From the NCBI GenBank assembly GCA_021396245.1, contig WNYE01000010.1:124001-188000 (forward strand): a stretch of 64,000 nt of DNA, in the 5' to 3' direction. Below are positions 33,001 to 43,314 of this stretch, piece after piece. Position 1 is the stretch's first letter. Each line of letters opens with the position of its first letter. The notes under the pieces were generated by a model that was not told the DNA's origin, did no database searches, and saw only the letters and a list, made by a program, of their open reading frames with translations. Made by a program: the position numbers and the translations under genes. This DNA comes from Sporothrix humicola. Its lineage: Eukaryota; Ascomycota; Sordariomycetes; Ophiostomatales; Ophiostomataceae.

Positions 33001-33920
33001 GCTCCAAGCATACTACTGGTTGACCAGAGCATGAGATACCCCTTGTGTGCAACCAGAGCCTGCGATGTTTGCGGCAGAAAGCGAGAGAGTATTTTCGCTG
33101 GTACTCTCTCATGTAGACCAGACCCACTTTTATTTCTGCTTATGCGCGCAAAGCTACACAAAGCGGGAAAAAATTCATTGCACCTAGATTCACAACGAAT
33201 GCTCTTGCCAACTTGAGTTTTTTTACTCCCTCGCACCTTCCTGCACAAAAGCAAACAGACAGACAACTGCTCCTTCCATTTTTGAGCACCGTCAGATATT
33301 ATTTACAATTTTGCGGCCACGACCTGCAGCTTCCCTGGCAACGCTGTCGTGCAGTTTCCAAAAGAGAAAAAAAATCCAAACATAGACCCCGCGAGTCACA
33401 TTTGGAAGTCACGTACATCTCGGCGCGATCCAAAAACGGCAGCAGGCCGCCCCTACCCTGCCTGGCACATTTTACTTATCATTTTTACCACCTTCTACGC
33501 AGTGCGGTCCTTCCGGTCTTTTCTGCAAGCATCATCGTTGGCTCCTGCTTGTCAGCCTCTACGCAGCTCCCTCCCCCTTTTGTCTCGTCAGTTGACCTTG
33601 TCAACAATATCAAAAAGGGCACGGAAAGACTCCCCCCAAAATCTGCGCCAAGAGGCAACCGCCATGTCCAAGATCTAGGAACTCTTTCTCGGCGACCCCT
33701 TCTTTCTCCCCAACACTGTTTGCGTTTGGCCATCATCTCCAGGCCGACCGCCTTGACTGGGTGTCGCTCTTCTCTTGACCTCTCAATATCCCATCAACAC
33801 TCGCACCCTCCTTCCTTCATTGTCAGATCCCTTGCTACGTTTTCACCCTCACACTCTCTTTCCATTTCTACGCCCTTCTCTTGACTGGTTGAATCTGTTG
33901 ATTTTTGACCTGTCGTGTGA
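27055..33920. other. Long gene-poor region between divergent genes
   Basis: This 6.9-kb stretch lies upstream of both the PFK-2/FBPase-2 gene (-) and TAD3 (+). From 27.1 to 30.2 kb the plus strand is purine-rich, so the leader strand of the PFK-2 gene is C/T-rich, as in other long fungal leaders. From about 31.7 to 33.0 kb the sequence is AT-rich with small repeats, such as AAAAT units at 32951-32969. The last 700 bp before TAD3 are C/T-rich. No frame resembles a known protein and no tRNA was seen. It may hold a non-coding RNA, unrecognised small genes or old transposon sequence. Confidence 0.45.
33664..33678 (+). other. Possible four-codon upstream reading frame before TAD3
   Basis: ATG TCC AAG ATC TAG lies 243 bp before the TAD3 start, inside the C/T-rich leader. 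It matters only if the transcript begins upstream of it, which cannot be seen here. Confidence 0.25.
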
Positions 33921-35745
33921 ATGCTGGCCAAGCAGAGCGAACAGATCGACCAGGGGGGGCACGGAGACGACGACGCGCACAGAAACAGAGACGTGGACGA
34001 CAAGAAGCGGAAGAGAGACGGAAACACAGACGGCGGAAGTGACACAGATTACGACACAGACATTGCAAAACCTCAGAAAAAACAAACGGAGCTCGCAGCC
34101 GACACCACAAAGAAGTTGGAGCTCGCCAAAATGAACGACCGCACCAAGCTGAGCCAGATTATTGAGGGCCAGGAGCCCATCACTAAGAGCCTCATTCCGG
34201 AGCACATTGAAGATGGCGTCCTGATCCCTCTCAAGACGACTCTCGAGCTGCGTGATGACCACCAGTGTGGACAAGTGCTCATCACCCGGACTCCCATCCG
34301 CTCCACGAGTGCTGTTATTAGGTTTGTTCCTCTTCCATACCAAACCCATCACCACGGATCACAGGATGCGTTGCTGACATTCGCCATCTAGCCTCCTACG
34401 CGACCTGCTCCCTGAGGAAATTGTTAAGGGCATGCCTCATCTGCGGCGGTGTGCGAAGCCTATGGATCTTCCTGCACACCTCAAGACACAGTTCATGAAC
34501 GACACGGCTGCTAGCAAGCAGATACACACTGGCAAGTCCAATTGGGTGTACGTTCTTCTGGGCCTGGAAGCTACCCTCTCGCACAAAGAAATGGCCGAGG
34601 CGCTGGCCAAGGTGGATGGGTTTGAAGATGGCGTCTTTATTGCTTCCATCCCGGTGCCCCTGCTGGCCCCGACTTCGCAGATCCAGGCCGCGCTGTGGAC
34701 CAGCCAATTTTGGCCGACCATGTACCGCAAGAACAACCCGCTGGGACCACATCCTAGCCTGGTGATCCGGGCCACCGACGAGATCGCCGACGACGCCCCG
34801 ATCTGGATGGCACTGGCAAACGAGATGGCCGTCAAGTCAAAGGAATCCGGCATGGGCGAGGCCATGGGCGCTTGCATCGTCTACCGCGGAGAAGATGGGC
34901 CGCGGCTGGTCGCCGTTGCTGGTGACGCCCGCTGGCAGCACCAGCCCAAGTCGTCCAAGACGGGCAACCCGATGGCTCATGCCGTCCTCCGTGCTATCAG
35001 CATGGTGGCGCAGAAGCTCGTTCGTGCCGAAAAGAAGAGCCAGAGACGGCGAAGCGTTGCAAGCACGATGAGTGCCAGTACCAGCGTGGCCAACAACGAA
35101 AACATACCTCCGTCGTCGAGAAGCTCGTCTGTGCCGCCTGCAGCAGTCCCGTCTGCTGCCGCTAGTACTGACGACAAGGCGGCGACACCCCCGGACGACG
35201 CCGATGATGGAATCGTATGTCAGGTGCATAACGAAGTCCAGGATCGTGTGCGGGACCGGCTCAGCCGCGGCCGTGATCGGGGCCATGCAGGCCACCGGCA
35301 ACATCTCGAGTTTGAGGTCTTCAAAGACAAGCCGCTTCTGGAAGAGGAAGAGCGCGTTTTTATGGAAGAACACCCGACGCCCGACGGCTACCTTTGCCAC
35401 GGCCTTGAACTCTACGTCACGCATGAGCCCTGCACCATGTGCTCGATGGCGATCCTCCACTCCCGCATGGGCAAGGTCATTTTTGCCAACCGCATGCCTC
35501 TTACCGGCGGCATCAGCGCCGAAGACCGAATCCTCGTGCCGAGCACAACATCCGACGGACCGTCTGGCTTTTCATCGAAGCAGGGGAGGGCACCGACAGC
35601 CGACGGCAACACCGAAGAGGGCGGAAGCACTCACGGTCTTGGCCTCTTTTGGCGCCGCGAGCTCAACTGGAGCTTCTTAGCCTGGGAGTGGGAGGCTCAT
35701 TGCTCCTGCAAACCCTTGGACATGGCGCCTACTACTCATGCATAA
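33921..35745 (+). CDS. TAD3: tRNA-specific adenosine-34 deaminase subunit TAD3
   Basis: Two exons, 33921-34321 and 34392-35745, with a 70-nt intron, give 584 residues. With TAD2 it forms the enzyme that converts A34 to inosine in the anticodon wobble position; TAD3 is the non-catalytic partner. The cytidine-deaminase fold is split: HAV at residues 330-332 supplies the zinc-binding His with Val in place of the catalytic Glu, the hallmark of TAD3, and PCTMC supplies Cys 481 and Cys 484. Between them lies an Arg/Ser/Ala-rich insertion of about 90 residues (roughly 350-440). The N-terminal 70 residues are very charged (GGHGDDDAHRNRDVDDKKRK), possibly a nuclear signal. The middle (SLIPEHIEDGVLIPLKTTLE, then QFWPTMYRKNNP) is the usual TAD3 N-domain. 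The protein is far longer than yeast Tad3 (about 320 residues). An inner ATG at 34131 is a less likely start. Confidence 0.95.
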
Positions 35746-37959
35746 TGGCATGACCAAAAGCCGCGATCACGTTCACGGCTACGACGTTTATGATGCACGA
35801 AGCCCAGCATTGATACGCTTGAGCCTATCTGTTTTCTTTTCCTTCCTTCTTCTTTTTATTAGGGTCATTGCGGTTATGCTATCTATTTTCGTTTTTTGTT
35901 TTTACGAGTCCTTACTCCTTTGACTGTGCATCTTCACAGGTGTGCACAGAGATAAGAGGACTCCATGGTGTCGTTTTTATTCATATGCGGCCAGACGGCA
36001 AATGCATAGCTCGGCGTTCAGGGTGAAAAAGTGCGGTGACGGTATTCATGTACCATCCACACAGGTTAAAGGCTAGCAGCGGAAAAGCATGCATTCTATC
36101 AGAAGCAAACGGACATGTTGTCCTGGTGATAAGAGCAAACGAGAGTCTCTTCCATAGACGACAGGTAGCCGAATATACCTTCATAAATAAAAAGTGATTT
36201 ATATGTTTTCAGCACAGGTACAAGCACAGACGCAGACACAGTGACAACATAGTCGTGACGGCCCCTTAGACATAAAGTAAATCATGTTTACTGTCAAACG
36301 TATGTGGCTGTAATTTGAAGCATGTAGGCGGCTGTGAGATGCGGTTGAATGAGAGGTCTCTATGAAAACAAGAGTCACGTGCAACTAACAATACAATACG
36401 AGAACCTAAGAGCTTGTAACAACGTGCTCTGCAACCAGCGTCATGCATACGGAGCGGCATGCAGGATTCAGAAAAAGACGGAGAGGAACCCTAGACGCGT
36501 AAAGAGCACACAGAGATGGCTGCATGCATAGTGTAAGCCTTGCAACTCCCCTCATCTTCATCACGACACCCCTGCTTTCAAACAAACCTTTACGAAATCA
36601 GTGACTTTCTGCTTTGCTTTTATCGCTGAATAGACCTTTTCTTTTCTGCAGCATTGCCTCCTCTCACGGCCGTGCGAAGTAGGGGTGGCGCGGGGTTAAA
36701 GTACGGGATAACTGACATGTAATAGAGAGAGGAAAAGTGATGGGTGATGAAGAGGGAGGGGGGAGAATGAAGCACAACCCAACGCCCGTTCTTGCACGTT
36801 CTGGATGCAGACCCTGGGCAAGCGCCTAAAACAAGGACCCCCCCGTCGTGCCTACCACATCCGTCCCTGAACCCCCCTCCCTTCCTAATTCGCAGCTAGC
36901 GATTGACTCTTCCTTCCCCATTGACAGGCCAGGAAAATAAGCCCTTTCAGCCTTCAGGCCTGCTTTCCTTACCCCCCCCCTTTCTCCTCCTCTATCCACC
37001 ACCACCACTTCTCTCCACCCTCCCATTTCACGTTTGACCCCCTCCCCCCCCGTCCGTTCACTTTTTCCTCCTTGGTCTCCTTGGTTGACACTCACTTTTT
37101 GCTCTCTCTCCTTTCTCCTCTTTCTTTACTTCGTTTGCGGCATATCCGGCGACTTTCGTTTATATACCCCCCCCTTCTCCCCTCTCGCCTGTTCCATGAT
37201 CCAGCCTTGCTCCTCTTTTGCTTCTTTCCCTTCTTTTCGCTCTGCAGCAGGTTTTGGGGCCAGCTTTGTCTCGCCCTGTTTTTGTCCCACGATCCTAGCA
37301 CCACTACGCCGAGGCTAGCCAGGTGACGCCCAAAAGCCATAGCTCCAGGCTGTTTGTTTCTTGGGTCTCCTTTGAGTCCTTGCCCTTGTCGCTTGTCCAC
37401 ATTAAAAACCCTAGCAGCAAACGAGAACAATAACAATACGGCCACGTCGTAATTGCTTTCAAGTTCCGACCGACTCTGTCCAAGACGATACGACGTTCGG
37501 CATACCGGTAGATCTATTGTGACGCTCGAAACACAAACCGCAAGCACTTGGCACTTACACGCGACCTCTCCTCCCCTTTTGACACAGTGGCTTAGCCGTT
37601 TTCGAGTGCTTCAGGTTGAGGTCTTTGAAGCTTGGCCAGCTCTTTTCTCGCGACTGAATTGCTGCCAGCATCCTCCTGAAGCTCTCGACAAGCGAGCAAT
37701 CAAGCAATCAAGCAGCTACTAGCAGTACACGGCAGCCACGACGACGCCGACGGCAAGAAACGCAGTATCAGCGGCGGCAGCAGCTTCAGTCTTTGGGCTC
37801 AGCAGCTCGCTCCGCAAGCGCCCTTCACTTTGCTCTCGCCCGGCCTACCACAGCTTCTTGAACTCGAACCTGAACTGGAATACCCATACATACACCACAA
37901 CATCAGCTACCGTTGCTCGGCTTGCCCTTGCTGGAGGTAGCGGTCTTGTTGCCCAGAAA
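35746..37959. other. Intergenic region between TAD3 and RNase H1
   Basis: No coding sequence is recognisable. The first 900 bp are mixed and the part from 36.8 to 37.9 kb is extremely C/T-rich with several runs of seven to nine C. The latter is typical of promoter and leader sequence in this window and belongs to the RNase H1 gene. Confidence 0.5.
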
Positions 37960-39254
37960 ATGCCTCCTGCTGGCCGCAAGGGCAAAGGATCCTCGGCCGC
38001 CGCTGCAGTCTCGACCGCCTCCTTTACACCCGTCCCCGTTCCCTCCGTCGTCGCCCCGCCGAAACAGACAATGCCGACACCCTCCTCCTCCTCCACCCCT
38101 GCAGCTGCGACTGGCCGGAAGCGGAAGCTGGATGATAAGAATGTTCAAAAGTTCTATGCCGTCCGCGCGGGCGCACGGCCGGGGATCTACCTGACATGGC
38201 ACGAGTGCCAGGCACAGATTGCTGGTTTCAAGGGCGCACAGTGTAGGTGGCTGCTTTACTTTCCCTTGTTTATCCTCAAATTTTCTTACGCTAACGTGTA
38301 CCTCTCTACCAGACAAAAGCTTCGTCACTAGAGAACATGCTGCTGCATTCGTCGCCGGACTGAACCCCGAAGGCGGCGCCAAGGACAAGGGCGAGCCTAG
38401 ATTCTATGCCGTCGCGATCGGCAAGTTCCCCGGCATCTACACGGACTGGGCAGAGGCGTCAAAGGCGATTGTGGGAGCTAAAGGGCCCAAGTACAAGAAG
38501 TTCTCAACCCAGGCAGAGGCGGCGGACTACATCCGCATGTACGCCAACGAGGCTACGCGCCAGGCATTGAGCGGGACAGTCGGCGGTGCTACCGCCAGTG
38601 CAAGCGCTCAAGACGGGGCCGAAGAAGAAGAAGAGGAGGAGGATGAAGAGGAGGAGGATCCTGCGCAGATTCTTCAACCAGCAACGAAGCGGACGAAGCA
38701 AGGCGACGCTGAGGCCTCGTCGAGCTCGACTGCCGTCCTCGACATATATACGGACGGCAGCAGCTTGGGCAATGGCAAAAACGGGGCTTCGGCGGGCGTG
38801 GGCGTGTTTTTTGGGCCTGGTGATAAGAGGTATGTTGCCTATACTATGACTGGGCCTTTTCACTATCCTTTTTATATGCTAATCGATGCGTTGCAGAAAC
38901 ATCTCGGAACGGCTCAAGGGCACGTTGCAGACAAATCAGCGTGCCGAGCTGACAGCCATTCTTCGGGCCCTCCAATCGGTGCCCGTGACACAACCTGTCC
39001 GCATTTTCTCGGACAGCACGTACTCGATCAACTGCGTCAGTGTCTGGTACAAGAGCTGGGCGAGCAACGGATGGCGGACACGTGGAGGCGATAGCGTCAT
39101 GAACCAGGACCTGATCAAGTCTGTGCGGACATATATTGATGCTCGGGACAAGTCCGGAACGATGACCATGTTCCGCTGGGTCAAGGGCCATAGTTCCGAC
39201 TCTGGGAACGCAGCAGCAGACATGCTGGCGGTGCAGGGAGCACGCCAACAATAG
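37960..39254 (+). CDS. RNH1: Ribonuclease H1 with two hybrid-binding domains
   Basis: Three exons, 37960-38242, 38313-38829 and 38897-39254 (introns 70 and 67 nt), give 385 residues. The enzyme cuts the RNA strand of RNA:DNA hybrids and so removes R-loops. There is a short Ala/Ser/Pro-rich start with a basic GRKRKLD. The first hybrid-binding domain is at about residues 62-108 (KFYAVRAGARPGIYLTW ... YKSFVTREHAAAFV) and the second at about 123-168 (RFYAVAIGKFPGIYTDW ... YKKFSTQAEAADYI). A pure Glu/Asp run follows, then the catalytic domain from about residue 237. Catalytic residues are all visible: DIYTDGS, RAELTAI, FSDSTYSI, VKGHSSD and NAAADMLA. The start at 37960 is the first ATG in the frame. 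The N-terminus is weakly basic; a mitochondrial signal is not obvious. Confidence 0.96.
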
Positions 39255-39948
39255 GCAATGGACATTTTGAAGGTGGACATTTTGGGGACACGAGACTGTC
39301 GCCCGTTGATTGGGATTTATGCATCTGCGTCTGATACGGCGTGGCTCTCATCATTTTATACGACTGTGCTGGCGTTTTGGTCGGATTTCTGGACATTGGT
39401 GTTTTCCTTGCTTGCCTTTTCCTAGCCTCTTTATATTCTTATGAACGTATGAGCATTATCAATCACATTTTTGTCTTTGGTTTTATCTTCAGTTTTTCTC
39501 GTCTATTTTTTGTCCCTTTTTGGTGTCCATCTTGCTGTTTATATGTAGCCCTGCCCGCCTTTTCCCTTCCATCCCGTGTACTGCCGAGTACATGCAGCAA
39601 GCACAACTTATGTGCGTCACAGCTGGGCCGACATGTTGTTTCTTGCCTCTTGATTTGTGGCCCACGCTATGCATAACGGTCTGTAGATGTTTTCGTACAC
39701 AGAAACCCCAACTTCACGGTGGTCGCTCCGTGTCACTGCATTATAAGAATATATTCTGTAAGACGCACTTTCCATGAGAATGTCGTTCCCGACTGCACTT
39801 TCCTTACCTGTCTTTCGTCCTGCATCGCGCCTTCTCCCGTGTTGATCCCAAGTACGGAGTAATACCCCGTAAGTGCACCCAAGAAGCGAAAAGTGGAACT
39901 CCTGCCCTGTTAGTGCGGATGCCTACGACGCTTCCTATCAATAATACG

Positions 39949-40187
39949 GTCCCACCGCTTTCACATTTGTCAGGCAGAATCCAGTGCCAATAAATTTGGT
40001 CCCACTGTATTTAATCCCTGAAGCTTAGCGACTTAGTCACCTGAAGCAAAATTACTCCAGCGATTTCTTTAGCGAGAACCCTGCTAACGTATAGTGGAAA
40101 AAGCACTGTATAAATACAGTGTGCAAGCTGTTTTTGACACTCTGGCGCTAAACCCTATACAGACTTGCTCCAGAAAGGCGGTGGGAC
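39949..40187. mobile_element. MITE-like element with 14/15-bp terminal inverted repeats
   Basis: The left end GTCCCACCGCTTTC (39949-39962) is matched by the reverse complement of the right end GAAAGGCGGTGGGAC (40173-40187). Ten bases are identical, followed by a 1-nt indel and TTTC. The 239-bp interior is AT-richer than its flanks, has no coding capacity and holds an inner palindrome at 40104-40121 and a second GGTCCCAC at 39998. Size and structure suit a non-autonomous DNA transposon relic. No clear target-site duplication is visible (ATAATACG on the left, AAGACTTT on the right), so chance is not excluded. Confidence 0.4.
40104..40121. repeat. 18-bp palindrome around a TATAAATA motif
   Basis: CACTGTAT, two A, then ATACAGTG: both 8-bp arms match perfectly. 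It lies inside the inverted-repeat element. Confidence 0.7.
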
Positions 40188-41315
40188 AAGACTTTTGGTA
40201 GCGACCTCCGTACTATCCTGACATTTCGCACCATTAGGAATTACGGCACCCTCGCCCTGTATCTCCAAGTTAGCCGATCTTGGCCCAATGCCAAATTTTC
40301 CCTCTAGACACAAAAGCCCTCCTCTGCCAACATCTCGCCCCCTCCCCCCCCTCTGCCCAGAGACTGTCCTTCGCACCGTTCAAGGCACTTCCGTTCTACA
40401 TCAATTGTCTCGCATAGTTTCTGCTTGGCTCTGAGCTTGTTTATCGCCCAGCCTTTTTGTCTCCAGCAGCCTCTGGTCTCGACTTCGGATCACGACCTTT
40501 CAATTACAGCCTTGTTGACCAATCACCCGGCTGTACACGGTCACATTTATCGGATTGCCGTCAACGACTCGTCCGTCTACTGTTCACTCTGCAGCTGCCT
40601 CGACGCCTCTTGTTTATATCCTGCATACCGCATCCTGTGCAAGGTTCAACCATCACGCCGTTATCAGCATCATAAACCTGACATCAGTCTTGTGCTTTAT
40701 TTGTTTCCTTCTTCGGTCTCGATCGTATCTCCACCCGTCCTTTTGTTTCCTGACGACAACTGTCTGATTGACCACCGTCTGCTTCTGCTTCTGCTTCTGC
40801 CTGTGTCTTTCTTCTCCCCAAAACCAAGCCACCATCTCTCACCTAAAACAGCCTCCTTCGTTCTGAAGAGGAGGCTTCATTCGAAAGACTGGAGTTTTCT
40901 GCGGAAAACGCACCATTCACCTACAACCGCCCCCATGATTCAATAACACGAACCGTGTCCCCCGTGCCTCTGTTTGCCACGGGTGTCAACCCAGCGATCC
41001 CGGATCAGCTACGAACTCCGGCTCTCGACTTTTGCCGTCTACCATTCACCCGGCCTCCGAGCAACTTTCGGCACTCTGGCCGGCCCCGGTATCTAAATAC
41101 CGCCGCGGGCCCCGTCGTCCCGGCTGCCCCTGGCCTTGCGCCTCTTCTGCTGATTCGCATGAGCAAGGACGACTCGGGCGTCACATAAACCCTTACCAGT
41201 CTTTGCACTGATTACACTCTCTTCACCTTTTACCTATCTATATTTTACCTTCTTTAACCCCCTATCCATCTCTACGCCCGGTCGTCCGAAGCTCCTGCTA
41301 TCGACTGTTTCCGCG

Positions 41316-43314
41316 ATGCCGGCTCTAGCTCTGACAGACTTCAACATCGTGGTCAGCGTCCTCGGAGGATGGGTGTCCTTGTTCGGCCTGGTGTCCTATC
41401 TCTGTAAGGAGAAGTTCTACCTCTCTGAAGCCTGTAAGTTTTCATTGGATCGGGGGAGGTGGCGGTTTTTGTTTGGAGATAACTCCTGTCAACGCTGCTA
41501 ACATCGTAGTGATCTCCCTCCTGGCTGGCGTGGCCTTTTCCCCGTCGGGTGCCAATTTTATCCGACCCCTCGAATATGCCGGGTCGCAAGCCAATCTCGA
41601 TGCCGCCACTCTCTACTTCTCGCGGCTTGTGCTCGGCGTGCAGCTTGTCCTCGCTGGCGTGCAGCTGCCCAGCAGGTACTTGCAGCATCACTGGCGGCCG
41701 CTGACCTGGCTGCTTTTGCCCATCATGACGGTCATGTGGTTGTCGACCAGCCTGCTAATCTGGGGCCTGGTGACGCCGCGGCTTCCATTCTTGCATGCCC
41801 TGGCTATCGGCTCATGTGCCACTCCAACGGACCCGATCTTGTCCAACGTTATCGTCAAGGGCCGTTTCGCCGACCAGAACGTTCCCCTGGAGCTCCAGCG
41901 CATTATCATTGCCGAGTCTGGTGCCAACGACGGCCTGGGCTACCCGTTCCTCTTCTTGGCCTTGTACCTTATCCAGTACATTGGGTTTGATACCACCCCA
42001 GAGTTCCCTGTTCCTGGGGGCGGGGCTGGCAAAGCCATCGGCCTCTGGTTCGGTGAGACGCTCGGGTACACGATCCTGTTAAGCATTGTCTACGGTGCTG
42101 TTGTCGGGTACATTGCTAAGGAGCTGCTGCACTGGGCCGAAGAGCGCAAGTTCGTCGATCGCGAGAGCTTCCTCGTCTTTGCTATCTCGCTGGCCCTGTT
42201 CATTGTCGGCACCTGTGGTCTTATCGGCAGTGACGATGTTTTAGCCTGCTTCATTGCCGGCAACGTGTTTACCTGGGACGACTGGTTCCGTCTCGAGACC
42301 AAGGACGACTCTTTGCAGCCGACAATCGATATGCTGCTCAACGTGACCATCTTTATGTGGTATGGTGCTGTTTGTCCTTGGTCTTCGTTCCTCAACGGGC
42401 CTGTGCCGCTGCCTCGCCTGGTCGCTCTCGGCATTCTCATGTTGCTGTTGCGCCGCCTGCCCTGGATCATGCTTATCCACAAGTATATCCCGCAGGTCCA
42501 GGACTGGCGCCACGGCATCTTTGTCGGCTTCTTTGGCCCGGTTGGTGTCTCGGCTATCTTTTATCTGTATATCACACTGGAGTTCATTGAGAAGCTTTCC
42601 CCGTCGAGCCTTGATGACGGTACCGACGATCCTGCCAGGCTCCGCCCGGACGTTAGAACTCTGGGAGAAACGACTACTGTGGTGGTCTGGTTCTTGGCCG
42701 TTGTCAGCATTGTTGTCCATGGCCTGAGCGTCCCGCTCGGCAAGCTGGGCTTCTACTTGCCTCGCACACTCAGTCGTGCTCTCCCTTCGTCGCCATCGTC
42801 TGCGTCTCTTGGCAACAGCGACGGCGTGCTTACCAGCCGCCGTGCGCGGCATGGCATGTCTCTGCCGGCTTTCCGCATCGGCAGCCGCGTCAACACACTG
42901 TCTATCCAGCCTACTCCTAGCGATAACGCACTTGAGGGCGCCCGGGTTGAACTGCAAGCTGGTGTCTTGTCCAGTGATGACTCGGTCCAACAGGACGTCG
43001 GCGGCGCTGGCACACCTCTCGACAAGAAGGCATCCACCAGCCCATCCCCGCAACCAAGTGGCCAGCCTGGTTCACGCCGAATCTACCGTATCGGCGGCTC
43101 CATCATTCGCGAAGCACCAGGCGATTCCAGCGGAAGCAGCAGCCCCAGACGGCGCCCCGTGTATGAGGGCCCTGCCGAGGGCAGCGGCAACGAGTCTGGC
43201 AACAATTATTCCAACTCTCCGTCACCGCGGCCCATGGAACTATCGCCGGCGTCGCCGCCTCCCCCTCCCCCGAACCGGACAATTCGCTTCCCTGACGATC
43301 CGCCCCAGGTGTGA
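41316..43314 (+). CDS. Plasma-membrane Na+/H+ antiporter (CPA1, NHA1/sod2 type)
   Basis: Two exons, 41316-41433 and 41510-43314, with a 76-nt intron, give 640 residues. The protein is predicted to expel Na+ (and perhaps K+ or Li+) in exchange for protons. Residues 1-440 form about twelve hydrophobic segments. Family features are visible: SLFGLVSYLCKEKFYLSEA across the splice, the GVAFSPSGANFIRP loop, SCATPTDPILSNVIVKGRF, and ESGANDGLGYPF, whose Asn-Asp pair is the ion-binding site of these exchangers. The remaining 200 residues are a hydrophilic Ser/Pro/Gly-rich tail with basic patches, ending in a proline run and TIRFPDDPPQV. The tail is longer than in fission-yeast sod2 but much shorter than in budding-yeast Nha1. 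The small first exon is supported by its clean splice and by continuity of the first membrane segments. Confidence 0.93.

Larger units (their letters stand above)
39255..41315. other. Intergenic region between RNase H1 and antiporter genes
   Basis: T-rich 3' flank up to about 39.75 kb, then a 239-bp inverted-repeat element at 39949-40187, then C/T-rich sequence with apparent frames of up to 170 codons (40.4-40.95 kb) that look like untranslated leader of the antiporter gene. No other gene is supported. Confidence 0.5.

Noticed and set aside
33213..33884. 223-codon open frame just before TAD3
   Set aside because: C/T-rich leader sequence read as Ser, Pro and Leu. It ends right before the TAD3 start and fits untranslated sequence better.
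39908..40187. Solo LTR beginning with TGTTAG at 39908
   Set aside because: No matching ...CA end followed by the five flanking bases TGCCC could be found. The inverted ends at 39949-40187 explain the region better.
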